Shown here piece by piece: positions 26,971 through 34,913 of a stretch of DNA of 57,496 bases. Origin of the DNA: Stieleria sedimenti (GTDB lineage Bacteria > Planctomycetota > Planctomycetia > Pirellulales > Pirellulaceae); NCBI RefSeq assembly GCF_025060895.1, contig NZ_JANZKV010000112.1, positions 1 through 57,496 of the forward strand, read 5' to 3'. The notes below the pieces were generated by a model. It had not been told where the DNA came from, did not search any database, and saw only the letters and a program-made list of their open reading frames with translations. Position 1 is the stretch's first letter; every line of letters starts with the position of its first letter. Both the position numbers and the translations under genes were made by a program.

Positions 26971-26985
26971 GCATGCCACGTGCCA
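26971..26985 (-). promoter_or_regulatory. Possible sigma-54 promoter of the nitrate operon
   Basis: On the minus strand the sequence reads TGGCACGTGGCATGC. The GG and GC are 10 bases apart, as in the -24/-12 pattern, and six of the first seven bases fit TGGCACG. It lies 124 bases before the nrtA start in the 601-base gap shared with the divergent porin gene. The match is partly a small palindrome and could be chance. An inverted repeat ATTCAC-N16-GTGAAT lies further upstream, near 27059-27086. Nothing else is evident in the gap. Confidence 0.35.
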
Positions 26986-27400
26986 AAGCCAATCTCAAGT
27001 TCCGCCGGGACCGACAACGTGAGGGAGGTGCGACACAGTCGCCGAGCAAGGTAAGACGATTCACCATAAAGCCAATCGGCGTGAATTCACTTGACAGGGT
27101 GTGGTGCTCTTGTTCTGCATCGATTGTGGGCAGTCGCTTCACCCCGCTGCACAGGAATCGTGCGAGGGGTCGACAGCATGTCCCTGACAGGTGCTCGCGC
27201 GACTTTAACGATTGTCGTGTCTGTTCACGGCTCGGAAGATTCTTCGCCAATCGACGTCATCGATGAGACGATAGAGCACAGCATGACGGTCGGATTCGCC
27301 GGAGCCGACGCGGATGTTCACCGGGATGATTGGGCATGATGTGCGACAGGCGGTTGCGCGGTGGCTCGCATCTCTCGGGGAGCTTGCCATTCCACTAGCC

Positions 27401-27417
27401 GTCACCTTCTCGGTGAC
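27401..27417. promoter_or_regulatory. Palindrome in the porin leader
   Basis: GTCACC-TTCTC-GGTGAC is a perfect 6-bp inverted repeat, 12 bases before the strong Shine-Dalgarno sequence AAGGAAGGAG. It could be an operator or an mRNA hairpin. Support is only positional. Confidence 0.3.
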
Positions 27418-27448
27418 CAACCGTTCCGTAAGGAAGGAGTCCTACGTG

Positions 27449-29149
27449 ATGCCTCCACATCAAAACACTCGCCGGCGCACCCTCGCGCTGGCATTGCTTG
27501 CCGGCTTGACCGCTGCCCCGTCGGCGTTGGCCGAAACACCACACGGCCTGGTCGAGACGGTCGTGCTGGACGCCAGCGACACGCCACAAGGCAACGTCCA
27601 ACTGGTGGCCGATACTGAGTACGGCAATATCCCCTACATCGCCTTTCAGGATGGTCCCGCGCCGCTGGAGGATGCCCCCCAGGCGGACCCGCCACAGCCC
27701 GTTCCGATGGACGAGCCGGCTCCCGCGGCGACGGTTGATGCCGCTTCGATGGCTGCGCCCGTCGTGACGAGTTGCAACTGCTGCACGACGCCGTGCTGCA
27801 CCAAGGCGAAGAAAGACGCCGCGACGGCAGCGATGAAAAGCGCCTACGCCGGTGTGTTCTACGCCAACAACTTTAGCTATCTGAACGATCCCTGCTACGA
27901 CGGCCCTTCGTTCTTTGGCGATTCGCTCAAAGGCATGCTGGGCGGCAAGCTGGACGTCGGTGGTGAAGCGCGGATGCGTTACCACAACGAGAACAATCAC
28001 CGCGGTCTCGGATTGACCGGCGTCGACGATTCGTTCTTCCTGACCCGCTACCGCATGTACGCGAATCTGCGCATCAACGAGTACTTCCGCGCCTACGGCG
28101 AGTATTTGTACGCCGATTCGGGCGGCGAGACGTTCAACAACCGACCGATCGAAGAGAATCGCGGTGAAATCCAGAACCTGTTTTTGGACACCAAGCTGAC
28201 CGATTCGTTGAACTTGCGTCTGGGACGACAAGAATTGTTGTTCGGCGACCAGCGGTTGATTTCACCGTTGGATTGGGCCAACACCCGACGTTCATTCCAG
28301 GGGGTTCGCGGAACGTACAAGGGGCAGGCGTGGACCGTTGACGGGTTCTTCGTTAACCCGCTGAACCGGAACTTTGCCAACGAAAGCAAGATCGACGACG
28401 CCAACGAGGACGTCGACTTCTATGGCGTTTACGCCAGCAACAGCGGAACCACTCTGGGAACCGTGGACGCGTATTATCTCGGATTGAACAATGACGTTGC
28501 TGATTTCGACTACCACACGCTCGGTTCACGCGTCGTCGGGTCGTCTGACGCCGGCGTGCTTTACGCGATCGAGGGTGGAGTCCAGTTCGGTTCCAACAGC
28601 CCTGGATATGGTGACCACAGCGCCGGATTCTTTACCGGCGGCTTGGGTAAGAAGTTGAGCGTTTGCACCGCTTGTGGCGAGTGGAAACCGACCGTTTGGT
28701 TCTGGTACGATTGGGCTTCCGGTGGCGATGACGTCCCGGCGGCTCGTGGTGATGACAGTTTTGATCACTTGTTTCCGTTGGCTCACAAGTACAACGGTCT
28801 GATGGACTTGTTCGGCCGCCGTAACCTTCATGACATCAATGCCCAATTCATCACGCCGTTGCTGGGTGATCGGGTCAGCTTGCTGTTGTGGTACCACCAC
28901 TTCTTCTTGGACCAAGCCACGACGCCGTACGGTGTGACGATGGCTCCCTTCAACCCGGCCAATGCCGCCGGCGACAGGGAATTGGGGCAAGAAATCGACA
29001 TGGTCGTGACCTGTGCGATCAACCCGCGGACCAACGTCCAAATCGGATACTCGCACTTCCGAGCCGGCGACTACTACGACACGACGCCGGGGGTTCCGAC
29101 CAACGCCGACGCCGACTTCTTCTGGACCCAGTTCCAGTGGCGGTTCTAG
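27449..29149 (+). CDS. Outer-membrane beta-barrel, alginate-export family
   Basis: A 566-residue protein with a signal peptide (cleavage at ALA-ET, residue 28-29). A Pro/Ala-rich linker (about 65-105) is followed by a Cys-rich patch, SCNCCTTPCCTK (C109, C111, C112, C116, C117). From about residue 160 the sequence is a barrel of alternating strands: VGGEARMRYHNENNH, LRINEYFRAYGEYLYADS, NLRLGRQELLFGDQRLISP. These are typical of the AlgE-like alginate export family, and the protein ends in the aromatic TQFQWRF. The substrate is not defined by the sequence; being divergent from nrtA, nitrate entry is a possibility. ATG 27449 is placed 9 bases after AAGGAAGGAG. Confidence 0.8.
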   Translation: MPPHQNTRRRTLALALLAGLTAAPSALAETPHGLVETVVLDASDTPQGNVQLVADTEYGNIPYIAFQDGPAPLEDAPQADPPQPVPMDEPAPAATVDAASMAAPVVTSCNCCTTPCCTKAKKDAATAAMKSAYAGVFYANNFSYLNDPCYDGPSFFGDSLKGMLGGKLDVGGEARMRYHNENNHRGLGLTGVDDSFFLTRYRMYANLRINEYFRAYGEYLYADSGGETFNNRPIEENRGEIQNLFLDTKLTDSLNLRLGRQELLFGDQRLISPLDWANTRRSFQGVRGTYKGQAWTVDGFFVNPLNRNFANESKIDDANEDVDFYGVYASNSGTTLGTVDAYYLGLNNDVADFDYHTLGSRVVGSSDAGVLYAIEGGVQFGSNSPGYGDHSAGFFTGGLGKKLSVCTACGEWKPTVWFWYDWASGGDDVPAARGDDSFDHLFPLAHKYNGLMDLFGRRNLHDINAQFITPLLGDRVSLLLWYHHFFLDQATTPYGVTMAPFNPANAAGDRELGQEIDMVVTCAINPRTNVQIGYSHFRAGDYYDTTPGVPTNADADFFWTQFQWRF

Positions 29150-29173
29150 GCGGAGCGCGGGAACGCGATCGCA

Positions 29174-29833
29174 GTGGGGTAAGCATCCTGCTTGCCAACT
29201 TCGCCGGCTCCGCCGGCGAATCTGCGATGTGTCGCTTCCGACCCCGTTTGCTCCCAGGTGGGAGCGCGATCGGGACGTCACGCGGTGCGTGACGTGAGGC
29301 AAGCTGGAAGCTTACCCCACTTTTAGCCGGCCGCGGGCGTGGGGTAAGCATCCTGCTTGCCACCCTCGCCGGCTCCGCCGGCGAATCTGCGATGTGTCGC
29401 TTCCGACCCCGTTTGCTCCTAGGCGGGAGCGCGATCGGGACGTCACGCGGTGCGTGACGTGAGGCAAGCTGGAAGCTTACCCCACCTTTAACCGGCCGCG
29501 GGCGTGGGGTAAGCATCCTGCTTGCCACCCTCGCCGGCTCCGCCGGCGAATCTGCGATGTGTCGCTTCCGACCCCGTTTGCTCCCAGGTGGGAGCGCGAT
29601 CGGGACGTCACGCGGTGCGTGACGTGAGGCAAGCTGGAAGCTTACCCCACCTTTAACCGGCCGCGGGCGTGGGGTTAGCATCCTGCTTGCCAACTTCGCC
29701 GGCTCCGCCGGCGAACCTGCGATGTGTCGCTTCCGACCCCGTTTGCTCCCAGGCGGGAGCGCGATCGGGACGTCACGCGGTGCGTGACGGAAGGCAAGCT
29801 GGAAGCTTACCCCACCTTTAACCGGCCGCGGGC
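29174..29833. repeat. Tandem array of four 165-bp hairpin units
   Basis: Units begin at 29174, 29339, 29504 and 29669, an exact period of 165 bases with few substitutions. Each unit starts GTGGGGTAAGCATCCTGCTT and ends its hairpin with the near-complement ending AAGCTTACCCCAC. Inside are TCGCCGGCTCCGCCGGCGA and ACGTCACGCGGTGCGTGACG, two more hairpins. An 18-base linker (TTTAACCGGCCGCGGGC type) closes each unit; in the last unit it is the 3' end of the globin gene. The spacing is a multiple of 3, so frames stay open across the array, but I do not regard it as coding. A dispersed single copy lies at 37592-37719. Confidence 0.9.
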
Positions 29834-30252
29834 GTGGGGGCATCACTTTCATGGGCGGCGTCCAGCATCACGTTGCTGAGCGTCACGTAGGTGATGGTCC
29901 AAGCCTGCTTGACGTCGTCTGTGAAGGCCTCGGCGAGCCCCTGTTGGAGCGTCCAGAGCAACGCCTCGCCGACCGTCTGGTAGCTTTCATCGGGGACACC
30001 GTACTTCACGTGACGACGCCCCAGGTCTTGGACCGCGGGCAGGATGTCTTCCAATTTGGTCAGTGACGTGACGGCTAGATTTAATGTCGCCATCAGCTTC
30101 TTGCCCTGCTCTTTCATGTCACCCTTAAAGAGCGGTTTCAGGGAGGGGTCGAGCTCAAACAGGCGGCCATAAAACAGTTCTGCGGCTTGCTCGGAAATCG
30201 GTTTTACCTTCTCCCAAGAAGACTGGACCAAATCGATTTGCTGGGGAGTCAT
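29818..30252 (-). CDS. Single-domain globin, flavohaemoglobin-like
   Basis: A 144-residue haem globin. Y28 (in LFYGRLF), Q49 (in MKEQGKKLM) and proximal H81 (in GRRHVKYGVPDESY) fit the B10 Tyr, E7 Gln and F8 His of bacterial flavohaemoglobins and of Vitreoscilla haemoglobin. The reductase domain of flavohaemoglobin is absent. Known relatives bind oxygen or convert nitric oxide to nitrate with a separate reductase. The last six codons and the stop lie within the linker of the fourth 165-bp unit, so the C-terminus (PTPAAG) is shared with the repeat. It is the last gene of the haem cluster that begins at 34535. Confidence 0.88.
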   Translation of the reverse strand: MTPQQIDLVQSSWEKVKPISEQAAELFYGRLFELDPSLKPLFKGDMKEQGKKLMATLNLAVTSLTKLEDILPAVQDLGRRHVKYGVPDESYQTVGEALLWTLQQGLAEAFTDDVKQAWTITYVTLSNVMLDAAHESDAPTPAAG

Positions 30253-30336
30253 GAGTTGTTCACTCGTGGTTACGTGTCAAAAAAGAGAGACCGGCATCCG
30301 TGCCATGAAAACAAAGAGAGTTGCGATGGGCAGCGG

Positions 30337-30954
30337 TCAAATTGGGACGCGCACCAGCACACCGCCCATCACGTCGTCTTTGCCGAATTCGGGATAGTCA
30401 TCGCCGCGATTGGGGTGTTCGTTGTGGCACGACCAACACGCCTCGGCGACGGCACGGTCGGGGTAGACGGCGACGAAGTACTTTTGGTCACCGAGTTCTT
30501 CTTCTCCGTAAAAGTTCTCGCCGGGATTGTCGCTCAGGTAATCGAGCGCTGTCTGTTCCAACTCGGTCTTGGCCTGGTGCTGTTCATTGAGCGGCCACTT
30601 GCTGCGAAGTGCGTAGGTGAAACCGGCTTCCGGATTTTCGTCGACCAACTCGGCACCCATGCGGAACATTTGCGCGGGCAACGGAATCGAGTTCTCGGTG
30701 TCTTCCCAGTATTCGAACGCTTTGACGGGGGCGTCTTGCTTTTTCAGGTTCGTCACGACGTGTGTCGCGTAGACGGTCCGGTCGGCCATCATTACCGCGT
30801 GCACGCCGTCGGCAAACTGTTGGGGCGTGATCCCACCGGACGGTGTCGAACTCGCTTCGCTACTGGTGCAGCCCGGTAAAGCGGCCAGTGGCAGCAGCGC
30901 GCACACGGTCAGTGCAGCCGCGGCGAGTTGTTGATTGCGATTCAATTTCATCAT
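30337..30954 (-). CDS. Tll0287-like (DUF3365) monohaem lipoprotein
   Basis: A 205-residue protein with a lipoprotein signal (LPLAALPGC, Cys 29). One haem site, CWSCH, lies at 173-177, followed by NEHPNRG. The helical central part with the FYGEEELGDQKYFVAVYPDRA segment matches the Tll0287-like family, PAS-fold proteins carrying one c-type haem. The family is thought to have redox or sensory roles. The ATG at 30954 is preceded by AAGGA. The stop lies 84 bases before the globin start and the gene starts 45 bases after the multihaem cytochrome stop, so co-transcription is likely. Confidence 0.78.
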   Translation of the reverse strand: MMKLNRNQQLAAAALTVCALLPLAALPGCTSSEASSTPSGGITPQQFADGVHAVMMADRTVYATHVVTNLKKQDAPVKAFEYWEDTENSIPLPAQMFRMGAELVDENPEAGFTYALRSKWPLNEQHQAKTELEQTALDYLSDNPGENFYGEEELGDQKYFVAVYPDRAVAEACWSCHNEHPNRGDDYPEFGKDDVMGGVLVRVPI

Positions 30955-30999
30955 GAAAATCCTTCAAGGGAACGTGGCAAAAAAAAGAGAAAAACAGGG

Positions 31000-32418
31000 T
31001 CATGGTGTTTGAAGAAGCGTCTCGCGTTTGGCCCGACGCTGCTCGAACCAAGCGCGCGCCATCTGCACGCTTTTGATTCGCTCGGTCGGGGCATCGCCGA
31101 AGCACGATGTGATCGATCGGGGATCGGCCAGCGCGCTGAGTGAATACTCCAGTCCGTGGCAGTGCGTGCAGACCTGTCGGGCCATCGTTTCATTGGGACG
31201 CAGGCTCGCGTTCTGATCATGGTTGACCCAGATCCCGGTTTCACCTTCGATCCGGGGCAGATGGCAGGTGGCGCAGGAAACGCCGCTGCCGACGGCACCG
31301 CTGCCGGACAACTCGTCCTGCCACAACGTCGCGTGCGAACTGTCGCGATACGCCAACGAATGGTCATCGGCGTGACACCGCAGACAGGCCTCCGCGGCGG
31401 CGAATTGCGTGTCGAATCGATGGCCGGGATGACAGGCGTTGCAATCGAGTTTGGCGTGAGCCCGGCCGGCATGCATCGGCAAACGGGCCTGGTCGGGCGT
31501 CATCGCGGGCAGCCCCACGGCCAGCCGCATCCCGTGTTTGCCGGTTTGAAAGCTGGCGACCTGGCCGGCATGGCATCGCTGGCAGCTTTCCATGGCGACT
31601 GTCTCGGACCACTGTGAATCATTGTTCCCGCCGTGGCAGTGCGTGCAGTTGACGCCTGCGAGTGCGTGGGCGGTTGTCGCCCAGTCGTCCAGCACGCGTT
31701 GATCGACGGTTTCGGCCGGGGGATGGTCGGCTTCATCGATCCCCAGCGGGCGGTCGGGACGAAAGACGCCCGAGAGCGAAGCAGCGGTCGACCGCAGAGG
31801 CAGTGAAGCGAGTTTCAGATGATCGGGCTGCCCGTGATGATCATCGAGGTACTTTTCGTAAAGCGCACGGTTGTCGTGGTAATTGTGACACCCCGCGGTC
31901 GCACAACTGTCGTACGCCATGTCGCGGTGGCTGGGACGCGAATCGGCGACCTCTTGATGACAATGCCAACAGTAATCGGCCGGCATGGTCAGCCCCATCG
32001 TGAGCGTCTGTTCGGGGACGTGTTCCTGGTGGCAACTCAAGCAATTCTGCGCGTCGAGCACCGCCAGTCGCTCGGCGTTGGTCGGGTCGCGAAATTTCTT
32101 TGCCGGGTGTGTGTCCTTGGCCAGATCCAACTGTTCGCCGTGGCAGCGGATGCAGGCATCTTGCATGACGTCGGATCCGCTCGGCCCGTCCGCCGATCGC
32201 CCCGGGTCATGACAGGCGTTGCAATCCATTTCGATTTGATAGTGTCCGTGCGTCGTTTCACCGGGTAGCCAAGCGGTCTTGCTGATCGATGCCGGAGCAA
32301 CCAACCCGAACCCGAAGTAGGCGGCGATCGAGACATTGATCGCCGCCCACGTCAACCATTTCGGTGCGTGGGGAGACTGGCGAAACGCGTTCCAGATCGA
32401 TCGGATTTGAATGCTCAT
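31000..32418 (-). CDS. Membrane-anchored multihaem cytochrome c (about 11 haems)
   Basis: A 472-residue protein with one membrane helix (about 22-42) and a large periplasmic part. I count ten CXXCH motifs (CNACH, CIRCH, CLSCH, CWHCH, CTHCH, CQRCH, CNACH, CLRCH, CATCH, CTHCH) and one CX4CH (CATAGCH) between the fourth and fifth. The motifs fall into groups, and the spacing suggests fusion of octahaem/tetrahaem-like modules. The start was moved to ATG 32418, since only there does the reading begin with a membrane anchor; its stop-start gap to the upstream fusion gene is 2 bases. A role as periplasmic electron carrier or terminal reductase, for instance of nitrite or hydroxylamine, is inference. 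Confidence 0.82.
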   Translation of the reverse strand: MSIQIRSIWNAFRQSPHAPKWLTWAAINVSIAAYFGFGLVAPASISKTAWLPGETTHGHYQIEMDCNACHDPGRSADGPSGSDVMQDACIRCHGEQLDLAKDTHPAKKFRDPTNAERLAVLDAQNCLSCHQEHVPEQTLTMGLTMPADYCWHCHQEVADSRPSHRDMAYDSCATAGCHNYHDNRALYEKYLDDHHGQPDHLKLASLPLRSTAASLSGVFRPDRPLGIDEADHPPAETVDQRVLDDWATTAHALAGVNCTHCHGGNNDSQWSETVAMESCQRCHAGQVASFQTGKHGMRLAVGLPAMTPDQARLPMHAGRAHAKLDCNACHPGHRFDTQFAAAEACLRCHADDHSLAYRDSSHATLWQDELSGSGAVGSGVSCATCHLPRIEGETGIWVNHDQNASLRPNETMARQVCTHCHGLEYSLSALADPRSITSCFGDAPTERIKSVQMARAWFEQRRAKRETLLQTP

Positions 32419-32420
32419 GA

Positions 32421-34535
32421 TCAATCGCTGAACCAATAAAAACCGAGCACATGAAGCGCGATCAAGATCGGCAACGGCCAGGTCACCCAGAGGTGAATGC
32501 GGCTCAATCGGGGACGCCAGCGGCGGATCCACATCCCCAGATTTCCCGACGCACGACTCTCCATGCTGCTTGCGATTCCGGCCACCGCGCCCAACGCCGC
32601 GGCGGACAAGAAGCAGACCGCGAGCATGAAATTCAGGTTGTGCCCCAGCCGCATCCCGGTGTGTATGGCGACGCCGATCAGGACGGCCATGCCCAACACC
32701 CCGTGTGCGGCGCGCCAAAACCCGTACGATCCCCAATGAAACCACGTCAGGCGTTTGCGGAGTGAAAAGACGAGCCCCAACAACGTCAAACCGACCAAGG
32801 TGAATCCGCTGATTTGGCGACCGAGATCGCTGCGCCAAATCGTCTCGATGTTTCGCCACGACGATTGCACGCTGTCCGTCAGCGGGATCGGCGGAACAAC
32901 CAACCAAGTCAGGCTGGCCAGCAACGCCATCACGCTGGCCACCCACATGGTCTTGGCCCCGGGGACCGCGATCGGTTCTGCCGCTGCGGCGCCTGCCAAT
33001 TGGCCGACCAGCCCGCGACAGCTGCCGCAGGCGGTGGACGCACCACATGCCGACGCGATTTGTTCGACGTCTGGTTTGCCGTCCTCGATCAATTCGACGA
33101 TCGTTGATTTGCTGACCGACAAGCACGAACACACGATCGCGTCGGCCGGCCAATCGGTGACCGGCATCGCACCGCCGGGAGACCACGGGGATCCCGTGTT
33201 TAAGAATCGTTTGCGTTGCCAAGGCCACAGTCGCGCCCGTTTGGCGATCGCCTGTCTGACTTGGGGCAATTCATCCCAGGGGCCGACACACGACGCACCG
33301 ACGATTCGCCCCCGCTCGGTCAACAGTTTTCGGTATCCCGATTCGTCATGGTGTGTCACCACGTTGCCGCCGGCGAATTCGCCGAGCGTCGTGCCCAGCG
33401 TCGCGACTTGCACCCCCATCAATTTCAGTTCTGCCGATTCGTCGGCGCCGTTGAAGGTCGTCTCACCGCCGGCCAGCCGCTGTGCCAAGACATCGGCCAT
33501 GCGAAAGCAAGGCGCCGCGAGTCCGAAGACGTGGTCGTGGAACGAGGCGCATTCGCCGATCGCAAAGACATTCGGATCGCTGGTCTGCAAACACTCGTTG
33601 ACCTTCACCCCGCGACGGGGGCCGATTTCAAGCCCCGCTGCTTCGGCCAGTTTGTCGTTGGGACGTACGCCCGCGGCGATGACAAGCAAGTCGACGTGCA
33701 GATCATTTGCGTTGGAAAACTCGATGCAAATCCCTTCGTCGACGACAGTGATCGATTCGGTGCGGCGGACGAGTTGGACGTCAACGCCCATGCTTTGAAT
33801 CTTGCGTTTGAGCAGCCCGGCAGCGTCGGCGTCCAGTTGTCGCGGCATCAATCCCGGTGCCATCTCAATCACGCTGACCGACAAACCCAGGTCCATCAGG
33901 ATTTTGGCGGCTTCCAATCCCAACAAGCCTCCGCCGATCACGCCGCCCCGACGCACGTTTCGTGACGCGCAGTAGTCCCGAATCGATTCCAGGTCGGCGA
34001 TGGTGCGATAGACGAAAACCCCGTCGCTATCGCAACCCTTGATCGGAGGCACGAAGGCGTGGGATCCGGTCGCCAACACCAAATGGTCGTAGCCATAGAA
34101 CGAGCCATCTTGGTCAAACACCATTCGCTGCTCGCGATCGATCCGCTCGATCCGCCGCCCCGTGATCAGTTCGATGCGGTGTTTTTGGTACCAATCCCGC
34201 GGTGCCAACAACAGCTCTTCGGCCGATCGACCGTCAAAGTAAGTCGACAAGTTGACTCGGTCATACGCCGGCAGCGGTTCGTCACCGATGACCGTGACGT
34301 CATAGCCCTGGATCACGCCGCTGCGGACGAGGCGATCGCAGAGGCCAAAGCCCGCCATTCCGCCTCCGACGATCACCAGCCGGGGGCGTTGTGGGGGCGT
34401 GACGTGACGCTGGGCGGTGGTTGGACCAACCTGTTGACGATTCGCGAGAGGGGCGTTCAGCGCGGCAACCATGTCCGGGTGGAGGTGAATCCGGGGGGGA
34501 AGGAACCGAGGAGATCGACTTCGGTTGACCTCCAT
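32421..34535 (-). CDS. NirB-like FAD/NAD domain fused to BFD [2Fe-2S] and membrane cytochrome b-like domain
   Basis: A 704-residue fusion. Residues about 50-350 are a pyridine-nucleotide:disulphide-type flavoprotein like the start of NirB (LVIVGGGMAGFGL, DRVNLSTYF, LVLATGSHAFVPPIKG, GVIGGGLLGLEAA, VFAIGECASF). Residues about 466-508 are a BFD-like [2Fe-2S] domain (CSCLSVSKS, CGASTACGSC). From about 525 to the end there are five hydrophobic helices with paired His (e.g. AAHGVLGMAV, GVAIHTGMRLGH, RIHLWVTW, IALHVLGFYW), a b-haem pattern. The sirohaem domain of NirB is missing. I infer NAD(P)H to FAD to [2Fe-2S] to b-haem transfer across the membrane. ATG 34535 is a choice among 34535 and 34473. 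Confidence 0.78.
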   Translation of the reverse strand: MEVNRSRSPRFLPPRIHLHPDMVAALNAPLANRQQVGPTTAQRHVTPPQRPRLVIVGGGMAGFGLCDRLVRSGVIQGYDVTVIGDEPLPAYDRVNLSTYFDGRSAEELLLAPRDWYQKHRIELITGRRIERIDREQRMVFDQDGSFYGYDHLVLATGSHAFVPPIKGCDSDGVFVYRTIADLESIRDYCASRNVRRGGVIGGGLLGLEAAKILMDLGLSVSVIEMAPGLMPRQLDADAAGLLKRKIQSMGVDVQLVRRTESITVVDEGICIEFSNANDLHVDLLVIAAGVRPNDKLAEAAGLEIGPRRGVKVNECLQTSDPNVFAIGECASFHDHVFGLAAPCFRMADVLAQRLAGGETTFNGADESAELKLMGVQVATLGTTLGEFAGGNVVTHHDESGYRKLLTERGRIVGASCVGPWDELPQVRQAIAKRARLWPWQRKRFLNTGSPWSPGGAMPVTDWPADAIVCSCLSVSKSTIVELIEDGKPDVEQIASACGASTACGSCRGLVGQLAGAAAAEPIAVPGAKTMWVASVMALLASLTWLVVPPIPLTDSVQSSWRNIETIWRSDLGRQISGFTLVGLTLLGLVFSLRKRLTWFHWGSYGFWRAAHGVLGMAVLIGVAIHTGMRLGHNLNFMLAVCFLSAAALGAVAGIASSMESRASGNLGMWIRRWRPRLSRIHLWVTWPLPILIALHVLGFYWFSD

Positions 34536-34913
34536 GGCCGGACCGTCTTTGCCTAGCAAGGGCCGACCGGGTCACCGCCGCACGCAATCGTTGCGCCAAT
34601 CCGCACAACTGAGCAGGTTCAATGGAGCGGCGCTGGTCGAATTCGACACAGTGCCAGGCGAAGGTTTTAAATATATCCCTTAGCGTGCAGGTTTTTGTGA
34701 GCAGCAGGGAGACGGCGTCCGTTCACATCAGCGCGAAACGAGTGCACGTCCGTATTGGTCTGCCTAAGAACGCGGCAGCGGATGATCGACGACCGGGCGA
34801 TGGAGGGGAATTCTTGCAAACTGATCTGGAAACGCGGGGGAAGATTCCGCTAGACGTGATCCTTGACCGTTCACCCGCTTGATTTTCGCACGAATCCGTC
34901 ATGGAGGACTGTC
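34536..34913. other. Divergent intergenic gap with no gene seen
   Basis: 378 bases lie between the flavoprotein fusion and the L,D-transpeptidase-like gene, which are divergent. It should contain promoters for both. No long inverted repeat or ORF of credible composition was recognised apart from the Shine-Dalgarno sequence GGAGGA at 34903-34908 of the next gene. Confidence 0.4.

Noticed and set aside
29174-29833. CRISPR-like array
   Set aside because: The unit is 165 bases with no variable spacers, and no cas genes are present.
29019-29852. Minus-strand open frame of 277 codons with a repeated 55-residue unit
   Set aside because: It runs across the 165-bp tandem array. The frame stays open only because 165 is a multiple of three. 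It contains hairpin sequence and overlaps the porin and globin genes.
32419-33228. Longer N-terminus for the multihaem cytochrome
   Set aside because: It lies inside the FAD/BFD/cytochrome b-like gene, which is recognised in another frame.
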